Shown here piece after piece: positions 7,899 through 15,531 of a DNA stretch of 34,437 nucleotides. The notes beneath the pieces are model-generated. The model was not told the origin of the DNA and searched no databases. It saw nothing but the letters and a program-made list of their open reading frames with translations. The stretch spans positions 1-34,437 of the forward strand of contig CAFBRK010000325.1 of the NCBI GenBank assembly GCA_903231505.1. The letters are read 5' to 3'. This DNA is from Olavius algarvensis associated proteobacterium Delta 3 (GTDB taxonomy: Bacteria > Desulfobacterota > Desulfobacteria > Desulfobacterales > CAFBRK01). Within the stretch, counting starts at the first letter, position 1; every line of letters starts with the position of its first letter. The position numbers and the translations under genes were made by a program.

Positions 7899-8903
7899 AT
7901 GAAATCTTTTTTTAAAGATAAACGCGTTCTGGTAACCGGTGCCTGCGGCACCGTCGGCAGGGAGCTGGTTCGTCAGCTGCTGGATAATTTTCTGGTCTGC
8001 GAACTTTTTTTCTTAGAAGACTGCTTTGCCGATGTCGACAACGTCAGTTTTTTTCTGGCCGATGTCCGTGACCGGGATAAGATTTCGCGCAAAATGAAGC
8101 ACATGGACATCGTATTTCACACAGCGGCCTTCAAGCATGTGATTCTGTGCGAGCGCTCCCCTTTTGAAGCCGTGCAAACGAATATTTTGGGGATTCAGAA
8201 CATCATCAACGGTGCCATTGAGAACCATGTGCAGCGTGTCCTCTTTACCAGTTCCGACAAGGCCGTCAACCCGACCAATGTTATGGGTGCCAGCAAGCTG
8301 ATGGGTGAACGGCTCATGGCAGCAGCCAACAGCAATAGTCGGGAAGGGGGCCCGATCTTTACCTCGACCCGCTTCGGCAATGTTCTGGGCTCCCGGGGCT
8401 CGGTCATCCCGATTTTTCAAGAGCAAATTCGAGGGGGAGGACCGGTAACGCTGACGGATCCGGCCATGACCCGTTTTATCATGAGTCTTAAAGAGGCCAT
8501 TCAACTGGTTATTGAATCAGCCGGCGAAGCCCTTGGCGGCGAGGTGTTTATCACTAAAATGTCGGCCATTCGCATTAAAGATCTGGCCGAGGTCATGATC
8601 CGTGAATTGGCTCCCGGCTACGGCCTGTCCCCCGAAGATATCGAAATTATCCACATCGGGAATAAGCCTGGTGAAAAAATGTATGAAGAACTGATGAATG
8701 AGGAAGAGATCAGAAGGGCATGGGAATTGAAGAAATATTTTGTGTTAATGCCCGCCTGGGGAGGCATATATCGACATGTTGACTACCAATATTCCAATGT
8801 CGTCAACAAGACGGTTATCAAACCGTATAATTCAGCCAATCACAGCCCGCTGTCCCCAGGCGAATTGGCAGAATTTCTTCATACTCACAAACTGCTGCAA
8901 TAA
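7899..8903 (+). CDS. UDP-sugar 4,6-dehydratase-like SDR (CapD/FlaA1 family)
   Basis: A 334-residue cytoplasmic short-chain dehydrogenase of the polysaccharide biosynthesis (CapD/PseB/FlaA1) family. These enzymes remove water from UDP-GlcNAc or a related UDP-sugar to make a 4-keto-6-deoxy intermediate. The NAD(P) loop is TGACGTVGREL. The active-site segment is TSSDKAVNPTNVMGASKLMGE, where methionine stands in place of the usual SDR tyrosine, as in many CapD-type members. FGNVLGSRGSVIPIF and PGEKMYEEL further support the family. It is the short, soluble form without an N-terminal membrane domain. The next gene starts 5 bases after its stop, so both products probably act in one nucleotide-sugar pathway. 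The exact substrate is unproven. Confidence 0.85.
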   Translation: MKSFFKDKRVLVTGACGTVGRELVRQLLDNFLVCELFFLEDCFADVDNVSFFLADVRDRDKISRKMKHMDIVFHTAAFKHVILCERSPFEAVQTNILGIQNIINGAIENHVQRVLFTSSDKAVNPTNVMGASKLMGERLMAAANSNSREGGPIFTSTRFGNVLGSRGSVIPIFQEQIRGGGPVTLTDPAMTRFIMSLKEAIQLVIESAGEALGGEVFITKMSAIRIKDLAEVMIRELAPGYGLSPEDIEIIHIGNKPGEKMYEELMNEEEIRRAWELKKYFVLMPAWGGIYRHVDYQYSNVVNKTVIKPYNSANHSPLSPGELAEFLHTHKLLQ

Positions 8904-8908
8904 TCCTG

Positions 8909-10057
8909 ATGAAGATTTTAATCTTAGGCGGTGATGGATATTTTGGCTGGCCGACTGCGATGCATTTGTCCGCTCAAGGCCATCAGGTTGCCGTTGTCGA
9001 CAACTATTTGCGCAGATCCCTGTGCCGGGAGGAAAATGTCGAACCGTTGGTTGAAGTTCCCAATTTACATCAACGCGCCGCCTTGTGGGAATCTGTTGCA
9101 GGGTATCCTATTCCTGTATTTATCGGTGATCTCAGGCAATGGGAAACTATTGAAGCGGTGTTCCGGCAATTCGAACCCGAATCAATTGTCCACTTTGCCG
9201 AACAGCCGGCCGCACCCTATTCCATGTTGAACCGTCGTTCGGCCACCCTGACGTTGCGCAACAACCTTGACGTGACGGCCAATGTCATTTTTGCCGTAAA
9301 GCAATTCAACCCTGCGATCCATATCGTCAAACTCGGCACCATGGGAGAATACGGAACCCCAGCCATTGACATTGAAGAGGGTTGGCTGGAGGTCGAACAC
9401 AAGGGGCGGCGTCAAAAATTTTTATACCCGCGCCAAGCCGGCAGCCTGTACCACACCACCAAAATCATGGACACGGACCTATTGTGGTTCTATGTGAGGG
9501 TCTGGGAGCTTCGCGTCACCGATCTCATGCAGGGACCCGTTTACGGTATCTTCACCCAAGAGAATCGAATCGATGAAGCCCTGTGCCCGTTTTTAAACTA
9601 TGACGAGCTGTTCGGCACCGTTCTCAACCGGTTCGTTATCCAGGCCGTGGCCGACTACCCCATGACGGTTTACGGCAAAGGCGGCCAGACCCGGGGATAT
9701 CTCAATATAATTGACACCCTGAACTGTGTGCGACTCGCCCTTGTAAACTCGCCGGCCAACGGTGAACTGAGAATTTTGAATCAGTTTACTGAAACCTTCA
9801 GCGTCAATCAACTGGCTCAAAAGGTTCAGTCAGTGGCACGTGCAATGGGATACAAAGCTAAAATATCCTCAGTTGAAAATCCGCGCAAAGAAGCCGAAGA
9901 CCACTACTACAATCCTGCCCATACCGGTTTGCTGGACCTGGGCCTCAAACCACAGTTTCTGACCGGTGAGGTTCTGTCGGAAATGATTGAATTTGCCGCC
10001 AGGCATAAAACCGCCATCAGACCAGAACAGATATTTCGTAAGGTGCGCTGGGATTAA
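8909..10057 (+). CDS. sqdB: UDP-sulfoquinovose synthase homologue
   Basis: A 382-residue NAD-dependent SDR very like SQD1/SqdB, which makes UDP-sulfoquinovose from UDP-glucose and sulfite. The match to the plant enzyme runs the whole length: ILGGDGYFGWPTAMHLS at the NAD loop, then HFAEQPAAPYSM, VKLGTMGEYGTP with the catalytic threonine, and the YxxxK pair in SLYHTTK. VYGKGGQTRGYLNIIDT, NQFTETFSVNQLA and NPRKEAEDHYYN complete the match. The gene is coupled to the upstream dehydratase and is last in the glycan cluster. No sqdX-type sulfolipid glycosyltransferase is visible here, so the product may feed a sulfonated polysaccharide, as Agl3 does in Sulfolobus, rather than a membrane lipid. Family assignment is strong; the end product is inferred. 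Confidence 0.88.
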   Translation: MKILILGGDGYFGWPTAMHLSAQGHQVAVVDNYLRRSLCREENVEPLVEVPNLHQRAALWESVAGYPIPVFIGDLRQWETIEAVFRQFEPESIVHFAEQPAAPYSMLNRRSATLTLRNNLDVTANVIFAVKQFNPAIHIVKLGTMGEYGTPAIDIEEGWLEVEHKGRRQKFLYPRQAGSLYHTTKIMDTDLLWFYVRVWELRVTDLMQGPVYGIFTQENRIDEALCPFLNYDELFGTVLNRFVIQAVADYPMTVYGKGGQTRGYLNIIDTLNCVRLALVNSPANGELRILNQFTETFSVNQLAQKVQSVARAMGYKAKISSVENPRKEAEDHYYNPAHTGLLDLGLKPQFLTGEVLSEMIEFAARHKTAIRPEQIFRKVRWD

Positions 10058-10273
10058 AATCGATGTGTTACTATAAATGCGGGCCACTCGAGATGGTCCC
10101 TTAAAAATTCCCCTCCCCCACCGATGCTGCTTTAACCCAAACATTGCATCTTAGATTCAACTCATAAGTGCAACGCACCGGGTGGTGAGCCTGCATGCGG
10201 TGAGTTAATCGAATCCGTCGAACCACGGATCAAGTCCGGAATGACGAATTCGCCGGTCTGCCTTCAATATAAA
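10058..10273. other. Intergenic gap between convergent genes
   Basis: The gap separates the plus-strand sulfoquinovose synthase gene from the minus-strand MinD operon, so it should contain both transcription stops. I found no clear rho-independent terminator with a T-run on either strand, and no gene. Confidence 0.4.
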
Positions 10274-11152
10274 TCAGTGAGAAACTACCTCCGAGAGCCT
10301 TACGAGTATATTTTCCCAGACGGATTGGACGGCGTCCCCCGCCTCACTGCCATGGTTGTATTCAAAAATGGTCTGCCCCTGCACCATGGCCTGTGTGAAG
10401 ATCTGGTCAAAGGGGATGTTTCCCGCAAGGAAGAGACCGGATTTACGGGCATAATCCTCAATTTTTGACGTCATCTCCGGATTCAGATCCCACTTGTTGA
10501 TACTGATCATCACCGGCACGTGGAAATGAGCGGCCAGTTCCACGACCCGCTGCATGTCGTGAATGCCCGAAACCGTCGGCTCGGTCACCAGCAAGACACC
10601 GGTGGCGCCACCGATGGCGGCAATCACCGGGCATCCGACACCTGGGGGCCCTTCCGTCAGGATCAGAGACAGACCCTGTTCCTCGGCCAGACGACGTGCC
10701 TGTTGCCGCACAAGGGACACCAGTTTCCCGGAGTTCTCTTCAGCGATACCCAGGCGGGCGTGCACCATGGGGCCGAAGCGCGTGTCTGAGACAAACCATT
10801 GGCCGCAGGAGTTCAACGGGAAATCCACCGCCTTCTCAGGGCAAAAGTGAACACAGACGCTGCAACCCTCGCAAGCCGTTGGATCGACCACGTAGTCTTC
10901 GGAAATCGCATCGAATTGACAGGGGTCCCGGCAGATCCCGCAACCGGTACACCGGTCTGCGGCAATGACAGCGGTGTGACCGGATTGAAAATCATGTTGC
11001 TCCTGAATGACGGGGGCCGTGATTAGATGAAGATCTGCCGCATCCACATCCGCATCGCAAAGGACCTTGTTTTCGGCCAGCTTCGCAAAGGCCGCGACCA
11101 GGCTTGTTTTTCCGGTTCCCCCCTTGCCGCTGATAACAATAATTTCGTTCAT
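10274..11152 (-). CDS. MinD-type ATPase with inserted ferredoxin domain (second copy)
   Basis: A 292-residue cytosolic P-loop ATPase of the MinD/Mrp superfamily (COG1149). The deviant Walker A is GKGGTGKTS at residues 9-17. Two 4Fe-4S motifs follow: CTGCGICRDPC and CEGCSVCVHFCP. The later ATPase motifs are GPPGVGCPVIAA and VTEPTVSGIHD. In Desulfovibrio, paired MinD proteins of this kind sit in the operons of the orange protein (ORP) complex, which carries a molybdenum-copper cluster. They may help load or move metal clusters. The start overlaps the stop of the upstream ATPase gene (ATGA), so the two are coupled. A truncated relative lies at 655-1000. Family is certain; ORP-like function is inferred. 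Confidence 0.9.
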   Translation of the reverse strand: MNEIIVISGKGGTGKTSLVAAFAKLAENKVLCDADVDAADLHLITAPVIQEQHDFQSGHTAVIAADRCTGCGICRDPCQFDAISEDYVVDPTACEGCSVCVHFCPEKAVDFPLNSCGQWFVSDTRFGPMVHARLGIAEENSGKLVSLVRQQARRLAEEQGLSLILTEGPPGVGCPVIAAIGGATGVLLVTEPTVSGIHDMQRVVELAAHFHVPVMISINKWDLNPEMTSKIEDYARKSGLFLAGNIPFDQIFTQAMVQGQTIFEYNHGSEAGDAVQSVWENILVRLSEVVSH

Positions 11153-12036
11153 GCGCTCAACACCTGCCTGTTTTCCAAATGCGCCGGAGCCCGGTGATCG
11201 GCAGCCAGATCGACCACGTTGCGATATAACGCCTGGAATTGCTTTCTGTATTCCGGAAACGCGTCGACGATCAGTTGGCCTTTGGCATAGGCTTCGGCGA
11301 CGCGCCGGTCAAAAGGGATCTCCATCAGTACCGGCAGGTCTGCGGTCTCCGCATAACCGAACACCGCGTCATCGCCGATACCGACACGATTGACAATCAA
11401 ACCGGCCGGAATCCCAAGAGAAATGACGGCCGCGTGGGCCAGCTTTAGATCGTGGAGCCCGAACGGCGTAGGCTCGGTCACCAACAGAACCACATCTGTG
11501 TCTCGGATAGAGCTGATGACCGGGCATGACGTGCCCGGCGGGGCATCGATAATGGTCAGTATTCCGGGCTCCGCCTTTCTGCGTACCTGTTTTATCAGCG
11601 GCGGCGCCATGGCTTCACCGACGCGTAAGCGGCCGTGAATAAAAACCACCCCGTTAGAATGCCCGGATTCAAGGATGCCCACGTCTCGTGCGCCTTTGGA
11701 TATGGCGTTTTCCGGGCATACCGTCCAGCAGCCACTGCAACTGTGGCACATTTCCGGGAATGTCAGAATCGACGTGTCCGGAATGACCGCGATGGCCTTA
11801 AACTGGCAGAGGTTGCTGCATTCTCCACACAGCGTACATCGCGACCGATCGATTTCCGGGACAGCGACGGTCACCGTTTCACGGTGGTCTATTCCGGGAT
11901 GCAGAAACACGTGTGCATTGGGTTCTTCCACATCACAGTCCAGCAGTTGCACTTTCTCGTTCAGTGACACGGCCAGATTGACGGCAACGGTGGTTTTACC
12001 CGTTCCCCCCTTCCCGCTGGCGATGCTGATAATCAT
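11149..12036 (-). CDS. MinD-type ATPase with inserted ferredoxin domain (first copy)
   Basis: A 295-residue homologue of the following ATPase, with the same layout. Walker A is GKGGTGKTT near residues 8-16, the 4Fe-4S motifs are CTLCGECSNLC and CHSCSGCWTVCP, and the distal motifs are DAPPGTSCPVI and VTEPTPFGLHDL. I chose the ATG at 12036, which begins MIISIASGKGG as usual. The longer upstream open frame is only a shadow of the glycine-rich protein's gene. The start overlaps the preceding stop (ATGA), and this gene's stop overlaps the next start, so the operon is tightly coupled. The two ATPases may work as a heterodimer, as proposed for the Desulfovibrio ORP system. Confidence 0.9.
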   Translation of the reverse strand: MIISIASGKGGTGKTTVAVNLAVSLNEKVQLLDCDVEEPNAHVFLHPGIDHRETVTVAVPEIDRSRCTLCGECSNLCQFKAIAVIPDTSILTFPEMCHSCSGCWTVCPENAISKGARDVGILESGHSNGVVFIHGRLRVGEAMAPPLIKQVRRKAEPGILTIIDAPPGTSCPVISSIRDTDVVLLVTEPTPFGLHDLKLAHAAVISLGIPAGLIVNRVGIGDDAVFGYAETADLPVLMEIPFDRRVAEAYAKGQLIVDAFPEYRKQFQALYRNVVDLAADHRAPAHLENRQVLSA

Positions 12037-12494
12037 TTGCTGCCACCCATGCCTCGACCCGCACCTGAACCACGGCCGCCTCCCATACCACGACCGCCCC
12101 CCATGCCGCGACCACCTCCCATTCCGCGCCCCCCGGTACCCGCATGGGATGGAGCGTTGGCCTGGGTTGCCGCAGTCATCTTCCCGTTCAAAAACCGATC
12201 TATCAGGTCCCGGATGGTGCCGGCTTGCCCGGAATAGAGTTTCACGCCGGCAGCAGTCAGGGTTTGCACCGCATTGGGGCCGCATCTGCCGGTAATCACG
12301 GCGGTGACCCCCTTTGAAGCAAGAAATTGGGCGGTTTGAATACCGGCACCGCCGCCCATGGCCGCATTGTCGTTGTTCAATACGTCGACCTTCATCGTGT
12401 CCATGTCGACGATCAGAAAACTGGCGCACCTCCCAAACCGGGGGTCCAGCTGTGCTTCCAGATCGTTTCCGGATGATGAAAAAGCAACTTTCAT
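12033..12494 (-). CDS. NifX/NifB-family metal-cluster protein with glycine-rich tail
   Basis: A 153-residue small protein. Residues 1-105 are a dinitrogenase iron-molybdenum cofactor-binding fold (COG1433), with MKVAFSSSGNDLEAQLDPRFGRC at the N-terminus and VITGRCGPNAVQTL later. The C-terminal 35 residues are low-complexity, with repeated GRGMGG units. Cys27 and Cys77 are candidate ligands. Members of this family include the orange protein of Desulfovibrio and NifX. The glycine/arginine/methionine tail might bind metal or a partner. A strong ribosome site (GGAGAAGGG) precedes the ATG at 12494. It lies between a shorter NifX-like gene and the two MinD ATPases in one operon. Confidence 0.85.
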   Translation of the reverse strand: MKVAFSSSGNDLEAQLDPRFGRCASFLIVDMDTMKVDVLNNDNAAMGGGAGIQTAQFLASKGVTAVITGRCGPNAVQTLTAAGVKLYSGQAGTIRDLIDRFLNGKMTAATQANAPSHAGTGGRGMGGGRGMGGGRGMGGGRGSGAGRGMGGSK

Positions 12495-12518
12495 TTCCCT
12501 TCTCCTTCCTTGGTTGGG

Positions 12519-12851
12519 CTAGTGATCACACACGTTGGCCCCGCTTGCCAGGGTCCCATTGAGAAAGTCGGTCACAAGGACCTCTGGTTCGAGGGCCGGC
12601 GCCCCCACAATCACTTCAATGTCGTTTTCCTGGAACAGTCCGATGGCGCGCTGTCCCATTCCGCCGGCAATGATCACATCGGCACCCAGTTCGTGGAGCC
12701 AGCCGGGCAGCACGCCGGGTTCATGGGGCGGTGGGACCAACATTTCCTTTCCGATGATCTGCTTGCCGTCCACATCGATAATGGCAAATTCCCGGCAATG
12801 CCCGAAATGGGAGGTCAATTTTCCTTCGGCCATGGGTATTGCAAACTTCAT
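12519..12851 (-). CDS. NifX/NifB-family metal-cluster protein (short)
   Basis: A 110-residue COG1433 protein and the first gene of the MinD/NifX operon. It starts MKFAIPMAEGKLTSHFGHC, with EFAIIDVDGKQI and the glycine-rich loop VIIAGGMGQRAI. The N-terminal TSHFGHCREF motif, with its histidine and cysteine, matches iron-molybdenum cofactor-binding relatives. The ATG at 12851 is preceded by CGGAGA and is better than the extended upstream frame, which would run into the promoter. It may hold or chaperone a metal-sulfur cluster with the downstream NifX-like protein. Biochemical role is inferred from the ORP family. Confidence 0.85.
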   Translation of the reverse strand: MKFAIPMAEGKLTSHFGHCREFAIIDVDGKQIIGKEMLVPPPHEPGVLPGWLHELGADVIIAGGMGQRAIGLFQENDIEVIVGAPALEPEVLVTDFLNGTLASGANVCDH

Positions 12852-12946
12852 GTCTAATCTCCGATTAAGTGGTTTATGTATAAATTTCAGAGTTCTATGT
12901 ACAATCTTGCAGCATAGACCAAAACACATGTTATGAGCATATACCC

Positions 12947-12975
12947 ATATTAAGCTTTCTTGATTCTCTTGTCAA
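12947..12975 (-). promoter_or_regulatory. Sigma-70-type promoter of the MinD/NifX operon
   Basis: Read on the minus strand, a perfect TTGACA (12970-12975) is separated by 17 bases from TAATAT (12947-12952), about 95 bases upstream of the first NifX-like start. The -35 box sits inside the palindrome TCTTGTCAAGA (plus strand), which could be a regulator site. Desulfovibrio ORP operons are driven by sigma-54; I found no sigma-54 site with correct spacing here. Confidence 0.65.
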
Positions 12976-13067
12976 GAAGGAAAAGGACATCATAATTCTA
13001 AGAGGGGTTTGATTTAACCATTCCGATTGGTTGTAAAGAGGGCAGGCGCATTAAGGCTTAGGTACGC

Positions 13068-13108
13068 AAAAAACACGGAAGGGGCGCCCGCAAACGGAGA
13101 CGCCCCTT
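13068..13108 (-). terminator. Terminator after bacterioferritin gene
   Basis: A stem AAGGGGCG (13079-13086) pairs with CGCCCCTT (13101-13108). On the minus strand it is followed, after a short gap, by a run of six T. It lies about 36 bases past the bacterioferritin stop, as expected for a rho-independent terminator. Confidence 0.65.
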
Positions 13109-13144
13109 TCCCGAAAATTAAACTAGATGTTGATCTAAACTGTC

Positions 13145-13684
13145 CTACTCACCACCCCCGCTCACTGCAAAGCCGCTGGGGCCGATGCCGGTGGAAGACG
13201 GCGTTCCGGCAATCTTTGCCAGATAGGTGTCGCCGAGTTTTTCGATGTGGCTGTTGACGTTGTCAAAATAATTGTAGTGGATCTGTTCTTCGTCGATGAT
13301 GTCCTCAAAAATCTTCATGCTGATACTGTCGCCATTGTCCCGGCAGACTAAAAGGAACTGGTTGTACACGTCGACGGTGTCGTCTTCGAGCTCTGCGTCA
13401 AACGGAAAAATCGCCGCAACCTGCTGGCCTTTTTCAATGGTGCCCTCATAGCCGGTGGTCGGTTCGCCGCCGAGTTCCTTAACGCGTTCGGCAAACATTT
13501 CCGCGTGCCGCATTTCGTCGATGGCAATCAGCTTCATTTTGGCGGCCAGCTCACCGTAATCCATGTCATCCAGATTGTAGTGCTGATTCATGTACTGGGT
13601 AATCGCCTGGAGCTCCATGGATCGGGCCTTGTTGAGTACCTCGATGACGTTTTTCCGTCGCTCCTCTTTGGATTCTTGAGCCAT
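13145..13684 (-). CDS. bfr: Bacterioferritin
   Basis: A 179-residue iron-storage protein that oxidises Fe(II) at a diiron centre and stores it in a 24-subunit shell in the cytoplasm. The ligands are visible: Glu24 in MELQAITQY, Glu57 and His60 in IDEMRHAEMF, and the later EExxH in DEEQIHYNYF. Met58 matches the haem-ligand methionine of E. coli bacterioferritin. Length and sequence style resemble the Desulfovibrio protein, which carries iron-coproporphyrin. A strong AAGGAGAAG ribosome site precedes the ATG. The C-terminal tail (SGGGE) is short and glycine-rich. It probably protects an anaerobe from iron and oxygen stress. Confidence 0.92.
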   Translation of the reverse strand: MAQESKEERRKNVIEVLNKARSMELQAITQYMNQHYNLDDMDYGELAAKMKLIAIDEMRHAEMFAERVKELGGEPTTGYEGTIEKGQQVAAIFPFDAELEDDTVDVYNQFLLVCRDNGDSISMKIFEDIIDEEQIHYNYFDNVNSHIEKLGDTYLAKIAGTPSSTGIGPSGFAVSGGGE

Positions 13685-14090
13685 ATTCTTCTCCTTTCGC
13701 AGGGTTTATGGTTGCCGGCTCTGTTCCTGTTTCCGACAGATCAGATCGTCGAATCATCCGTTCATTTCTCTATTCCTCTGTGCATGGCGACGCAAGAGTA
13801 ATTTGCAATATTCCGTCAAAAAGGCCCTTCTCGACCGGATCACTTGCTTTGCGAATACCCCCGTCGGTATGTGTCGGGGATCCGTTCCCGGTTCTGCTGC
13901 GCCAGTTTTCAACCAGCTGGCAATTCTGGACCGGGAGCGAGCCGCGCGGACCCGTACTGATTGAGTTTTGATTGTCGGCGACAGGAGCCGGAGAAATAGC
14001 TCTGTCGTAAATGTAACAGGTGGCCAAGGGCCACCCGTTTATCGTGAATTAGGGGTATCGGTGTTACGGATATATTGCAGCGTATTCGGT
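13685..14090. other. Intergenic region between bfr and FKBP genes
   Basis: About 400 bases without a supported gene; short frames here lack family features. It should hold the bacterioferritin promoter (reading minus), but I found no convincing pair of boxes. The only clear structure is the hairpin at 14019-14035. Confidence 0.4.
14019..14035 (-). terminator. Hairpin after FKBP gene, possible terminator
   Basis: GGTGGCC and GGCCACC form a perfect 7-bp stem with a 3-base loop, about 55 bases past the FKBP stop on the minus strand. The following minus-strand bases are only moderately T-rich, so termination is likely but not certain. Confidence 0.5.
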
Positions 14091-14519
14091 TTAGGCGATT
14101 TCGACCAACTCCACATCAAACAGGAGGGTTTTTCCGGCGAGGGGATGATTGGCGTCCAGAGTAACGTTTTCCTCCGTTTCTGCAGTCACCATCAGTTGCA
14201 GAACCGTCCCATCCTGCTGTTTGACCTGAAGCTGCTGACCGACCGAAGTGTCGATTTTCTTGGGCAGAAGCTCCCTTTCAATAACTGCTACAATTTCCTC
14301 GTTTCGCACCCCATAGCCCTGTTCCGGCGGGATGGAGATCTGTTTTTTATCTCCGACTTCCATTCCGACAACACCCTGTTCGAACCCCGCAATAACCTTT
14401 CCGTCACCAATCCGGAACTCAAGCGGCTCCCTTCCATCCGAGGAATCGAATACGTCACCTTCCTGCAGCTTGCCGGTGTAGTGAACCTTCACATTATCGC
14501 CAGATTTTGCCTGAGTCAT
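14091..14519 (-). CDS. FKBP-type peptidyl-prolyl isomerase, SlyD-like
   Basis: A 142-residue cytosolic prolyl isomerase and chaperone of the SlyD/FkpB group. It opens with VKVHYTGKLQEGDVFDSS, then IAGFEQGVVGMEVGDKK and the active-site segment PPEQGYG. An inserted flap (about residues 74-125) precedes the closing NHPLAGKTLLFDVELVEI, the usual C-terminal strand. It lacks the long histidine-rich metal-binding tail of E. coli SlyD. The ribosome site is AAAGGAGACC upstream of the ATG at 14519. It is followed by a hairpin. Confidence 0.92.
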   Translation of the reverse strand: MTQAKSGDNVKVHYTGKLQEGDVFDSSDGREPLEFRIGDGKVIAGFEQGVVGMEVGDKKQISIPPEQGYGVRNEEIVAVIERELLPKKIDTSVGQQLQVKQQDGTVLQLMVTAETEENVTLDANHPLAGKTLLFDVELVEIA

Positions 14520-14629
14520 GGTGGTCTCCTTTGGCTAATTCGGGGACGTCCGCTGAATCTTGGTTGCGGATCCGGTTCGATGATAGATTTTATAACGAAG
14601 GGGATCTCGAATCTGACCTTTCAATCAGA

Positions 14630-14839
14630 TCAGGAAGACTTGAGAGGCTTGACGTTAACGGCCTGTTTGCCTTTGGGGGTCTGTCTGATTTCAAAGGTGA
14701 CAAGGATGTCTTTTTCCAGGCCGAAGAAACCGAAATCCTTGACAGACGACTGGTGCACGAACACATCGCCATCGCTTTCAGTGGAGATGAATCCGTAACC
14801 TTTATGCTCACTGTACCACTTGATTCGACCTTCTGCCAT
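14630..14839 (-). CDS. Cold-shock domain protein (CspA family)
   Basis: A 69-residue single cold-shock domain that binds single-stranded RNA or DNA and melts RNA structure. The RNP1 motif is KGYGFIS and RNP2 is DVFVHQSSV; the start is MAEGRIKWYSEHKGYG. Length is normal for the family. It is separated from the FKBP gene by about 110 bases, so joint transcription is possible. Confidence 0.93.
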   Translation of the reverse strand: MAEGRIKWYSEHKGYGFISTESDGDVFVHQSSVKDFGFFGLEKDILVTFEIRQTPKGKQAVNVKPLKSS

Positions 14840-15036
14840 AAGCTGCTGCCTCCCTGATGTCTAAGTACCAGTACTTTGGAAGAGGTCCAACGTGGCTAGA
14901 AAACCAGACGCTTCCAAAATATGATCTTTTTGTTTCGAGTTTGATGAATTATCCAAACATATATCGAACCGGTCACGTTGTCAAAATGGTTTTCGGAGTG
15001 CGCCCCCATTCGTGTGTGACCGGGCCATCCCCGGAT

Positions 15037-15053
15037 TTATCTTGACATCAAGA
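15037..15053. promoter_or_regulatory. MhqR-like operator in front of the MarR gene
   Basis: The string TTATCTTGACATCAAGA contains the perfect palindrome TCTTGA-CA-TCAAGA (extended here to 16 bases, 15039-15054). It lies just before the MarR start. The same 17 bases recur at 15532-15548. Arms of seven and a 2-base centre match the layout I recall for the Bacillus MhqR box (ATCTCGA-AT-TCGAGAT). Confidence 0.75.
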
Positions 15054-15058
15054 TTTCA

Positions 15059-15517
15059 GTGCCTAGCATGTCGCCTATGGAAACGGGATCTCACATCCGC
15101 CTGGTGTTATGGAAGTCCGCCAAAGCCGTGGAAAAACTGGACCGTGGAAGCATCGCTCAAACCGGCCTGAACTTAAGCGATTTCGCCATCATGGAGGTAC
15201 TCCTCCATAAGGGACCGATGACCATCAACCGCATCGGTGAAAAGGTCCTTCTGACCAGCGGCTCCATGACAACCGCTGTCAATCGCCTGCAAAACAGCGG
15301 ACTGGTAGAGAGGATACAGGATCCTGCCGATGGTCGCTGTTTTTTCGTGCACCTGACGAAAACCGGCCGACATGTCATTCGGGATGCGTTTGAAAATCAT
15401 CGAAACAGGCTCGAGTCGGTTGCCGAGATTCTAACCGAAGAGGAGCGTAGCGAACTGGTAAGACTGCTGAAAAAACTCGGTTATCATGCCGAGACCATGG
15501 CAAACACGGCATCCTGA
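15059..15517 (+). CDS. MarR-family repressor, MhqR-like
   Basis: A winged-helix MarR regulator, 152 residues from the GTG at 15059; ATG starts at 15068 and 15077 are equally possible, as none has a clear ribosome site. The DNA-binding segment MTINRIGEKVLLTSGSMTTA followed by VNRLQNSGLVERI is close to the Bacillus MhqR (YkvE) pattern, as is the wing (DPADGRCFFVHLTKTG). MhqR represses ring-cleaving dioxygenase, esterase and nitroreductase genes and is relieved by quinones. Those same three activities are encoded directly downstream here, and a palindrome precedes this gene and the next. No obvious redox cysteine is present, so the signal may bind directly. Autoregulation is inferred. Confidence 0.85.
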   Translation: MPSMSPMETGSHIRLVLWKSAKAVEKLDRGSIAQTGLNLSDFAIMEVLLHKGPMTINRIGEKVLLTSGSMTTAVNRLQNSGLVERIQDPADGRCFFVHLTKTGRHVIRDAFENHRNRLESVAEILTEEERSELVRLLKKLGYHAETMANTAS

Positions 15518-15531
15518 TTTTTTTTAAGCAA

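Noticed and set aside
12037..12237. Proline-rich plus-strand frame
   Set aside because: It is the complement of the glycine-rich repeat tail of the NifX-like protein.
12890..12945. Sigma-54 promoter candidate upstream of the NifX-like gene
   Set aside because: The GG and GC elements are 8 rather than 10 bases apart, and a near-ideal sigma-70 promoter is close by.
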